Assembly: GCA_003344405.1 (NCBI GenBank) | Contig: NOWV01000386.1 | Location: 1 to 29,607 of the forward strand | Reading direction: 5' to 3' | Source: Trichoplax sp. H2 | Taxonomy: Eukaryota > Placozoa > Uniplacotomia > Trichoplacea | DNA length: 29,607 nt | Shown: positions 20,847 through 29,607 of the stretch, piece by piece | How positions within the stretch are numbered: the stretch's first letter is position 1 | How the letters are laid out: each line of letters opens with the position of its first letter | The notes under the pieces: model-generated | Told to the model about the DNA's origin: nothing | The model's database searches: none | Seen by the model: the letters and a program-made list of their open reading frames with translations, nothing else | Made by a program: the position numbers and the translations under genes

Positions 20847-21418
20847 TTTCTTTCAATTTCTTATTATTCCAAAGCTCTACTATTTAATCTGCAATGACAA
20901 TTTCCATAATTAATTATAATAAAATTGATTTAAAATCTGCATCAATTTGCGTGCCCTGTTTTTTGTTTCTTTGCTGCCGTGGAGTTATCGCATGAGTTGC
21001 CAGATAGCCTATCAGTATGAATCATGATTTCATAGCGGATAGATTGCGATCACTAATAAGTTTATTGACATCTGTACTTGTATTTGCATTACCACTGACA
21101 ATTGTGATTAACTTGACTTAATGAATGACGTTGTTCTTAATTAAATTAATTTACGGTTACATATTTAAATGCCATCCATTATTTTCAACGCTGGATAATA
21201 ATAACTCTGATTACCATTCTCTAGACCGCAGTGTTGAAATAGTGGTTAAAAAGATCAAGCATGGGCGTAGCAATATTGATAAAAATTTAAAAATCAAATC
21301 ACCGTGCTGTGTATTACCTAATAGTTGTTCGAACAAGGCCATGATAAAAGATAATGTAGAACTACACAATCTTTGCCCCCCCCCGTCCCTCCATAACATT
21401 CTTTTCGTAAATTATTAC

Positions 21419-21812
21419 TTTTTGTGCGAATGTCCCATTTTGAGGAGTACAGTATCTGGCCTATTCGCCGTAATTATTTTATGCTATAAATTAAATGATT
21501 ACTTTTTGTGCGAATGTCGTGTTTTAAGGAGTACAGTATCTGACCTTTTCGCCGTAAATATTTATTACCAGAATGTTGACTTTTCTGCGAATGCCCTATT
21601 TTGAGGAGCATAGTATCTGGCCTTTTCGGCCGTAAATATTTTATGCTAGAAAGGCGACTTTTTTGCGAATGTCCAACTACGAGGAGTATAGTATCTGGCC
21701 TATTCGACGCAAATATTTTATGCTAGAAAGTCGACTTTTCTGCGAATGTCCTATTTTGAGGAGTGTAGTATCTTGTCAATTCGGCGCAAATATTTTATAC
21801 TAGAAAGGCGAC
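21419..21812 (+). repeat. Five tandem copies of a 77-84 bp unit
   Basis: Copies start at 21419, 21503, 21581, 21659 and 21736 (lengths 84, 78, 78, 77, 77). The common core is TTTT(C/T)TGCGAATGTCC, then GAGGAGTA(C/T)AGTATCTGGCC, TTCG-CG-AAATATTTTA and TGCTAGAAAG-CGAC. Copies 3 to 5 are the most alike, which suggests the array grew at its right side. It lies 570 bp downstream of the actin poly(A) signals. Confidence 0.92.
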
Positions 21813-22141
21813 GTCCACTCTAAATGACTTTGAAAATCCAGTATACTATCGGAAGGAGTCCATACAGGACTGCATAAATCTGTATTTTAGGAAAAGACAG
21901 GCCGTGCTGGTCTTATACAATTTGCACGGCTTATGCGGCTTTTCCAATTTTCCTAACATGACAGTAGTAAGCAAATTACAAAAGTTAATTCAAACAACTG
22001 TCATTTATTATGAAATACTGTATTCACTGTTACTAGCTTATATTTGCAGACAAAAAGGAAATCATGGCTGTGCTCGGTTGATCTTTAACTTAGCGAGTCA
22101 TTGCGTTATAATAACGCAAATCCATATGTATCATGGTAACT

Positions 22142-23330
22142 GTTTAATTGTCTTCGGAAAAGACAGCACAATCAGTCGACGATTGCATCTTCTACCACAT
22201 ATTTCGACCGACGGATAAGCTACCATATTATCCGTGATCCAAGAGTCGATCAATTTTATCTGCATTAAGCTCAACAGTAATAAACCTGTAGAGTATGACA
22301 ATATGTAAAACAGAAAGTTCCGTCAGATAAGCACAATCAATCTACCATTGAATTTACAACGTATTTCGATAGACGACGTAAGCTACTGTATTATCCATAT
22401 TCCAAAAGTAAATCAATTTTACAATACTCTAGGCTCATCGGTAAACATTGAATTATCTTTCGGAAAAATGGTACAATCAATCTACGATTGAATCTTGTAC
22501 TCTATTTCCATAGAAGAGATTAAATACTTTTTTTTAGCCATAATCCAAAGTGCTGTAGATCAATTTTATTGGCAATAAGTTATAATAAACTACTTCTAGA
22601 ATAGCTTTGTCATAACGAGATGGACGTATTTTTTGTCTTCTTGTACTAGCGTTCTTGCTAACTTCATCTTACCCTTTCATTTCCTTCCAAGATGAAGAAT
22701 AATGAATTCATAAACTGCGCTCCGCAGATTTTTCAACGACTCAGTATGTTTCGTATAAAGCAAAGCCATACGTAGAATGGCGAACGTTGAACTGTCTTTC
22801 AGAAAAGTCAACATGTCAGTCTACAACTGCATCTTCCTGTGCTGTAGTTGCTCTTTTGATAGACGAGGTAAGCTACCGTGTTATCCATCATCCAACAGTA
22901 GATCAATTTTATCTGCAATAGGTTCTAATTAGCTTGTAAACATTGAATTGTCTGGCAGAAAAAAAAGACAATCAGTCTACCATGAAATCTTGTGTTAATC
23001 CCATAGACAAGGCAAGCAACTGTATGATTACCCATGATCCAAAAGTAGATCAATTTATCTGCCAGAAGTGATACACTAAATTAACTTATTGAATAGTCTA
23101 TTGGTAGATATTGAGTTGTCTTTGGGAAAAGACAAGCACTGTCAGTCTGGCCATGATCTAAAAGTCGATCCATTTCATCTATAATGAGTTATAAAGAACA
23201 AATCCTAGAGCATCATTATCACGAGATGCACTTCTATCTTCTTGCCCTAGTTTTCTAGCTCACTTCATCTTCTTACCCTTCAATTTCTTTACGACATGAA
23301 GAATAATCAATTTTCAGTGAAGGGAGCCTC
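22142..23330 (+). repeat. Six-unit array with higher-order (3 + 3) organisation
   Basis: Units of about 145-170 bp start near 22142, 22296, 22441, 22783, 22935 and 23104 with a word like TTGAATTGTCTTTCGG. They continue through CAATCAGTCTAC, AGCTACTGTATTATCCAT, and AGTAGATCAATTTTATCTGC. Units 3 and 6 alone are followed by a roughly 170-bp tail containing ATCACGAGATG-AC, CTTCATCTT(ACCC) and ATGAAGAATAAT. Units 1, 2, 3 therefore correspond to 4, 5, 6 at an offset of about 640-660 bp, and pairwise details agree (GCATCTTC in units 1 and 4). In the first tail CTTCATCTT and AAGATGAAG form a 9-bp inverted repeat. Confidence 0.8.
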
Positions 23331-23949
23331 CCATATACTGTTTAAAGGGATTCATTTCGAAATAATTAATAATATTATTTTCATCGCTGATGTTACTATT
23401 GCTACTATATCGTATTAATTCCACAGGAAAATTATAATCGTTTTCCTTTGATTTACATCATCGCAATATCCATTCATTGGTAATGTTGATTCCGTTATAC
23501 TTCTGGTAAATAAAATCAACTTCAATAATGAATAGGTTGCGGTAGAACTCATTTTTAGGAGGAATGTCATTAATAACTTGCATTCCATCAATTGTCCTTG
23601 GCTAAGTACATCAACATGTTTTCTCCTTTATCCACCCAAGCCTAATTGGTCCCTAATTAGCATAAGACACAGCAAGGAGTCCTAGTCATCTTCATCTTCA
23701 TATTATAATAGCCCAAAAGAACAAGCTCTGCTTTGATAAAATATTCCACTATTGTTAATGAGCAGTCACAATGTTTATTATTTACTCAATGAAGTACTAA
23801 GAACATCGGTGCATGATAATTACACGACATGTAGGCATCTAGCGAATACTTTTATCCATGTATATATACCCCAGTATCATATAAGAAGTTCCAATGGTAA
23901 AGTAAGCAAATATTTTATTCCAGGTTTTATTTATTAATAGTATCTTGTT

Positions 23950-24870
23950 ACTTGACATGAAAGTTATATTGAATGATGCTTGCGTGAGAGTCGATCATAT
24001 AAGGAAATTATATCTTGAAATAGCAAAGTGTCTTATTCTATGCCGATGAAAGGTCTTTATTATTTGAGAAAAATGCAATAGAAACTGATTCTTGTGAGTA
24101 AATCGCATCAGAAAATGACGTATAAAACAGCAGAGCAATTTATTCCATATTTATGATTAAATTAAGTAGCTTGTGACTTGAGCAAAATCTATAATGACCA
24201 GTGGTGATACGAAAGGAGATGGCAATAGTAAATGATGTTATAAAATAATAAAGTGTTTTATTCCTTATCTACTATAAATACTTTCTTACTTGAAAAGAAT
24301 GTTACTCTCATATTGACTGATTTTTGCATACGCGTACGAGCAGATCACATTTAACAAAATTATGCACTAAATTGAGAAAGTGTCTTAATCAATATAGATT
24401 AAAAGCAATTTGTTCTTTAAAAAGTACTCGGCCGATATTTACGAGTGGATCACATTAGAAGAAACCTTGTAAAGTAGAAAGGCAATTTATTGCGCATTTA
24501 TTGAAAACAGTTTATTACTTGAGAAGAATGCTAAATCGCCCAAATGCTGGTACACGGGTAGATCACACTAAAAAATGATGATGTAAACTGAAAAGTATTT
24601 TATTTCATAGCATTTATTAAAAGTAGTTTATTACTTGAGAAGAAAGTACTATATCGAGCGATATTGACATGCGAGTAGATCACATTGGAAAGTATTTTAT
24701 ATCATATTCGTATTCATTAACTGTAGAAATAATTCGCTACTTAAAAAAAATGCAACACTTATATCGAACGATGCTTGCATATGACTATATCCCATTAGAA
24801 AATCACATTATAAAGTATGAAAGAATCATAACGGATATTTATTAGGAATATCTGAAACTTTCAATGCGAG
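23950..24870 (+). repeat. Eight diverged tandem copies of a 105-128 bp unit
   Basis: Two landmarks recur together eight times. ACTTGAGAAGAATGC-like words occur near 23950, 24063, 24176, 24296, 24415, 24516, 24634 and 24739. GAGTAGATCACATTAGAAAA-like words occur near 23990, 24098, 24212, 24340, 24445, 24558, 24676 and 24784. Between them lies AAGTGTTTTATTCCATATTTATT. Spacing is 105-128 bp and divergence is high, so the array is old. It has no similarity that I can see to the two arrays before it. Confidence 0.8.
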
Positions 24871-26519
24871 TACACAGTATAAAGTTACTGAACCTCTGAC
24901 AGGTCTACGACAAATGGTAATACTATCTGTTAAATGAGCAGATTATCGTAAACCGTCAGCAAAACGACGGGAGTTTGCACTAGTATTTCTAATATTAATG
25001 CAAATTCAGATGCACCCTATCTTACTGGCCTATCATATATGAGTAATGGTAGATTTTATGATTAATCAATTGCAAGGCTAAAATTGTTTCATTTATACTG
25101 CAATGTCGCAGGCCAGGATTTACATGGAAGGCGGTCGTATCAATCAATTGTCATCATCACCTACAAATGGGCACAAATATGCATAACTAGGCGCAATTTT
25201 GAGATTCCAGCCTCATTCATTTGCTATAATACTGCCTTATACGTATTGTTGTTGTAAGAAGTTCTCATACTCACGAATCTGAAGACTAATTTGCTTGGCT
25301 GTACCATTCTATCGGATTAACGCTTAATAACATCTTCTATAATTACAATTACAGCAGCAGTACAACTTCTACCATAATATGGCAGATTGAAACACGTAAT
25401 TCTAGCATCGACAAATAGTTTCACTCTGAAAGGCATTAGTGATTAATAAATAGCTATATTACCTATAACCATAGAAAATACCGTACAGTAAGTACCGGTA
25501 TACGATGCAATGAGATGTAATTAATATTCTTTATTATTATTATTTAACAGCCAAAGACTGCAATATGATTCATGGACATAGGAGTCTAGAATATAAACTT
25601 TCCACAATCTTAACCACATTTTATGAACTACAGTACTACTAGTTCTTTATGCTTATTCGACTATCCTGAACTGATACGGTAGTTTTTTTTGCTATCCTCT
25701 TTATAACTGATCCAAAATAAGAGTAATCTACCCTATTTAAGGGCTCATGACAAGTTCTTACCAGCTTAGACATGACATCGCAAATTCTATTCATTTAGCA
25801 AAATTACAATCATTTCTAGCATTTCATGACATAACTAATACATAGTTCTTTCCATGAAATTAAATATAAAAGTAAAAGCCATTAGCGTTTGTGTTGGTAT
25901 TGGAAATCAGCGCTATAACACTGCGGATTTCGACCTAATCAAACTATCAAACAAATTGACGTTATTCACACTCGTGAAATAAAGTTACTATACTTTGATA
26001 TGAGAATTCGACAGAGTACAGACAAATGGTATTAATTAATGAGACAAAACAAGAAATTAAGCGGATTAGAGCAACTAAAACCAAAAAAAGACTCGATAGT
26101 GTTACTGAACTGCACTTAAAATAAATTTTTAATGCAATCAGACTAATCATAACTTTATTATAACCTGCGATCATAGTTGTAGCTATATCAGCAACGCTAT
26201 GGAGCATGACAGTTTTGAATAGTTTAGTCACCTCTCTTCATATAATCCTTGACCAAAGTAATCAATCGTTTTGAGAATACCTCTGAAATGTCCTCCAATA
26301 GATGAAACAGCAAAAATCGGTGTCATTTTGAAGGCATGAAATGTATCTATTTTCGTAATAATATAAAGAGAGTAACAGATGCAGCACTCTATGCCAGGAT
26401 ATCATTAAAATAAATCTTTCGTTTCATAATTGCGATAATACCGCTATCATACAATCATGTTGTTATAGACTGGCTAATTCTATCTTGTCGCACATATGCT
26501 TGATTTGAATCACTTGATA

Positions 26520-27566
26520 TTAATTCTGACGATTAATAATGTTAATAACTGTATTTGGTAATTTATTCTTAATTGGTACTATGCGGTGTTGATTTTGTTG
26601 ATTTCCAAAGCGTGATAAAAGATTTAAAGTAGCACAAGAATGGATAACCTTTTTTAGAGTGTACTTTGATCCTTTTTGAATTTCTGCATCCAACGCGAGA
26701 AACGAGATTGGATTTATGATAGAGATTGCGATTGTGGTAGTTAGAGATAAGATGACTAATATACCAAAAGTTGCATTAATTTCTCCCAACTGACGTTGTG
26801 AATATCGACTTATAGCCATACTGATTGTCGAAGCGAAACAGGGCCAAGTGATGATCACATCTAGCATCGTAACAGCCGATAAAACTTTAATTAGCTTTCG
26901 CCTTTTTCTATCTTTAAATTGCTGGTAGCTTGAGCTAATAGGCTGATTAAATCGCATCATTTGAAAAATAATCTTTCCATATGTCACAATTAATAATATC
27001 GACGGTATAACATAAAGGACCACAGCATGGGCAATTAGAAAAACAGTATAGTTGCTAGCATAGTTGGCTACATGAACAAAATCACAAAATATGGGTAAAT
27101 CATCGTAAACATCTACAATACAAAGTAACGGTATCGAAATACATATAGCAATGACAACGGAAGCCATACTCAACATTACAGTACGATGGGGCTTGAAAAA
27201 GGCAGGAAACACTCCCAACGGCTTTTTAATAATAATGTAATTGCCAACAGCAATGAGACATAATGTAAAGATCGATACTGCATAGGAAGTCGACATGATA
27301 AACATGACAATTTTACAGAGATATCGAGAAAATACTACGTTGTGTGTATTTAGTAGGCTAAAAGCATAATTAATCGTTAGCATAAAATTGGTAATAGCAT
27401 CAGAGATGACAGTAACAGCAATTAAACGATAAGTTGTCCGACGGAAAAAGTGATTGCTGAAGATAACAAAGCATAAAAATACGTTTAAAATTAGCCCAGA
27501 TATCGATATACACATGGTAATCTTTGCGGGTAATAACATATTGCTGACATTAGAAGTAAAATTCAT
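26520..27566 (-). CDS. Rhodopsin-like GPCR, DRY-less, paralogue 3
   Basis: This is a single-exon, 348-residue seven-transmembrane receptor starting at ATG 27566. N28 in TM1, C84 in TM3 (RYLC), C161 in loop 2 (LPIFCD), P188 in TM5, W241-P242 in TM6 and N285-P286 in TM7 define the fold. The N-terminus is very short with two glycosylation sequons (N2, N6). TM2 position 2.50 is N60 rather than Asp, DRY is G108-N109-Y110, and NPxxY is NPISF. Extracellular loop 3 keeps SQRQL (256-260) as in the two tandem paralogues. The cytoplasmic tail of about 55 residues is longer than in them, basic, and Asn/Gln-rich near its end, with one cysteine (C311). It is placed 12.7 kb from paralogue 2, with actin and the repeat arrays between. 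Ligand and coupling are unknown. Confidence 0.93.
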   Translation of the reverse strand: MNFTSNVSNMLLPAKITMCISISGLILNVFLCFVIFSNHFFRRTTYRLIAVTVISDAITNFMLTINYAFSLLNTHNVVFSRYLCKIVMFIMSTSYAVSIFTLCLIAVGNYIIIKKPLGVFPAFFKPHRTVMLSMASVVIAICISIPLLCIVDVYDDLPIFCDFVHVANYASNYTVFLIAHAVVLYVIPSILLIVTYGKIIFQMMRFNQPISSSYQQFKDRKRRKLIKVLSAVTMLDVIITWPCFASTISMAISRYSQRQLGEINATFGILVILSLTTTIAISIINPISFLALDAEIQKGSKYTLKKVIHSCATLNLLSRFGNQQNQHRIVPIKNKLPNTVINIINRQN

Positions 27567-29449
27567 GATGGATTCACTTTTAATGATCTTTCTTAAGAAA
27601 TGAAGAATGGAATACAGCTTAGTTGAAATTTTAATTAAGAAAAATCAAGCCAAATGATAGCTTTTCGAGGAGATTATAAAATAAGTAACCGGTCTCAATT
27701 CTACACTTTTAAATTGATTTTATGTCTCTTGAAGGGCTGAATCTTACTCTAGTCCATTGATTATCAAGATGAAGCCAAGATTGTTATCGCTCTAATGCGT
27801 TAATAAGTTCGATCTTAAAATATTTTATTCCAAAATATTTTATTTATATCCAGAATGAAGGATCACTGAAGATTGTACTTATTCCACGGTCTATGCAACA
27901 GTACGAATATTTAATTTTGCTTATCAATTATTCTTATAAATCCAAATCATAATGGGCAAATTCTAAAGTAACTATAACGGCTTACTTATTTACATTATCA
28001 TTATCATTTAATTATTATGTTGCATTGGTCAAGAATACGAATAGTAGAACTCCTGTTATAAAATTCAAAGAAGAAAATTAATTATCTATAATTTATTTTC
28101 ACAAACCCTATAGCTAATAATCACTGTTGGAAAACATATCTTCTATAGAGACAGTAGCAATTGCTGTTAGCATAAAAGAATGAATAGATTCACATCACGG
28201 ATTATAACACAATTGGACGAATATTTATTATACCATGAGGCACATACGTTAAAATATCACTTATAAGAATTTCCACTTGATGCAATAATAAAAGTAATCA
28301 CGCTTTAGAAATCATTGATGTGGAATTAATTTTGAACAATTTATATAGGAAAGAATTACAATGGATTTCGTGAAAGTATATGTAGAGTTAGAACAGTGGA
28401 AATGGCCTGCCGATAATTAAGTAAGAATGCATTGATATTATGGGCATTAAATCAGTACTATGCTTGGAGTTTAGCTTTCAGAATTGATACAAGATACACA
28501 AATTCTCTGAAAGGTTCCAGTAAATACTAGTACAAAATAGTACCGCTCGCATGTCACTGATTGACATCAAGTCTTCTAAGAATAGAAATTCTACATTGAT
28601 TATTATCTTCTCGTCAATTTAAAATATTAGATGAGGACCAATATAAAAGATTATGCCTGCAGTTATTGATACATTTTATTTCTTCCGAGTATTATTGGAA
28701 TAATCAACGTAAATGATTATTAATTTGTTATTACACTTTTTTATGATGACTGAAGTAAAAATTACTTCAATTTGCAGTCGGAATTAACACTAACGCCATT
28801 CAAGACGTGAGATAAAACTCTCGGATAGGTGCCAACAAATTTTACCTAGAACACACTTTCTCCTTCAAAACTTAAGTCTGATAGTTTATAGAGCTAATGA
28901 ATAATCATGTAAGACTATTTTCCCGATCAACTTTGCTCAATTAATGAATTTGATTTGATTTTACATCAGAATATATTGTAAAGTTTAAAATACTCTAGCA
29001 GTTTCTAGATGACTGCACTGAAAATTAAAAGACAAACTTTAATTAATAAAAATCCTATCGGAACGTAATTAATCCTAGTAAAAAAGTAACTAATTGAACT
29101 GGATTTCATTAGCAAGAGATTTCTTATTAGTTAGAGACCGTAACAGAAGCAAAGCATTTTAAATTAAGCTAATAAGGCTAATTCATTAGTTGGAGGCTTA
29201 TAGTTTTTATTTTATCACATGAGCAGGTAAAAAAAGAACAACTTTTCCAAAGTAATCCTTAAATTAAGTACTGAAAAAGTTATGTACCATACTGAATTGA
29301 ACTTAAGACATCTTTATATAAGATAGAGAAGACCTGGACCCCCGCGAAAATAATAATATAAAAAAAATCATTTAAAGAAAAAAAAAGAGCCGTCGGCTTA
29401 GAAATGTTTTATATATTTCTTTGGCATATATGCTGACGCGCGCGAGAAG
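27567..29449. other. Non-coding stretch upstream of GPCR 3
   Basis: I see no gene. At about 27815-27850 AAAATATTTTATT occurs twice in tandem. Otherwise the sequence is A+T-rich and featureless until about 29388, where AGCCGTCGGCT, a short G+C hairpin, precedes the terminal inverted repeat. The alternating GACGCGCGCGAG at about 29434-29446 is strikingly G+C-rich for this window. Confidence 0.5.
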
Positions 29450-29607
29450 AAATGTAATAACAACTCTTTTGAGCCGACGATTTTATTTTTGAATTCTCTT
29501 AGTTAGTTATTATATACGAGATTCGCAATCGCGAATCTCGTATATAATAACTAACTAAGAGAATTCAAAAATAAAATCGTCGGCTCAAAAGAGTTGTTAT
29601 TACATTT
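29450..29607. repeat. Perfect 77-bp inverted repeat with 4-bp spacer, running off the window
   Basis: The left arm 29450-29526 is the exact reverse complement of the right arm 29531-29607, with AATC between. The right arm ends exactly at the last base, so its true length is unknown. No difference between the arms means the structure is either very young, kept identical by gene conversion, the core of a fold-back element, or an assembly fold-back at a contig end. The 8-mer CGTCGGCT also occurs outside the arms at about 29391. Confidence 0.95.

Larger units (their letters stand above)
20924..26519. other. 5.6-kb repeat-rich stretch downstream of actin
   Basis: No gene was supported. The stretch holds three successive tandem arrays, entered separately (21419-21812, 22142-23330, 23950-24870). 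The 159-codon plus frame at 21125-21604 is open only because the first two repeat units have lengths divisible by three, and the 104-codon frame at 21904-22218 runs into the second array. A run of nine C lies at 21376-21384. From 24880 to 26519 I see only A+T-rich sequence; a hydrophobic minus frame at 26231-25962 is discussed among the rejected items. Confidence 0.6.

Noticed and set aside
21125-21604. 159-codon plus frame with an internal repeat (YFLCEC...LRSTVS)
   Set aside because: The periodicity is that of the DNA repeat; the frame stays open only over two units and ends in the third.
21904-22218. 104-codon plus frame
   Set aside because: No ATG at its start, no domain, and its 3' half is the first unit of the higher-order repeat.
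25962-26231. Hydrophobic minus frame, considered as a decayed GPCR fragment
   Set aside because: Some resemblance to a TM2-like segment, but no C-x-x disulphide positions, no WP or NP, and no alignment over more than one segment with the paralogue 1 kb upstream.

Overview
The window looks like nuclear DNA from an early-branching animal, and I think a placozoan of the Trichoplax/Hoilungia type is most likely. The sequence is strongly A+T-rich and gene-sparse. It carries three single-exon rhodopsin-like receptors with eroded family motifs. It also has a CARD exon and a death-domain exon, both belonging to domain families typical of animals, and an actin gene with one short GT..AG intron. There are no operons, ribosome binding sites, CRISPR arrays or recognisable tRNA/rRNA genes. 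The species call is an inference.

Layout. 1-4555 (minus strand): a CARD exon (4555-4213) and a death-domain exon (2212-1929). Their splice signals and reading phase fit each other, so they can be read as one roughly 208-residue CARD-DD adaptor with the architecture of RAIDD/CRADD. 4556-8740: A+T-rich non-coding DNA holding one copy of a dispersed repeat and an isolated four-unit heat-shock-element-like site at 6982-6999. 8741-13817: two tandem paralogous GPCR genes, both minus, with an orphan terminal-exon candidate between them (11274-11461). 13818-17754: non-coding DNA with the second copy of the dispersed repeat, then a small minus ORF (17485-17754). 17983-19400: three tandem 170-190 bp repeats, a perfect CArg palindrome, a GTAC-rich array and a TATA box, leading into actin (19526-20821, plus strand). 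21419-24870: three unrelated tandem-repeat arrays directly downstream of actin (about 78 bp x5, about 150 bp x6 in a higher-order pattern, about 110 bp x8). 26520-27566: a third GPCR paralogue (minus). 29450-29607: a perfect 77-bp inverted repeat with a 4-bp spacer that runs to the last base.

How the parts relate. The genes do not form one pathway. The window combines a putative caspase-activation or inflammatory adaptor, a lineage-expanded receptor family that has lost the DRY/CWxP/NPxxY signatures, and a cytoskeletal housekeeping gene flanked by repeats and carrying a plausible SRF-type regulatory site. The best candidates for something undescribed are the CARD-DD gene that single-ORF annotation would split, the DRY-less GPCR family with conserved extracellular loops, the orphan HSE cluster, and the higher-order satellite block beside actin.
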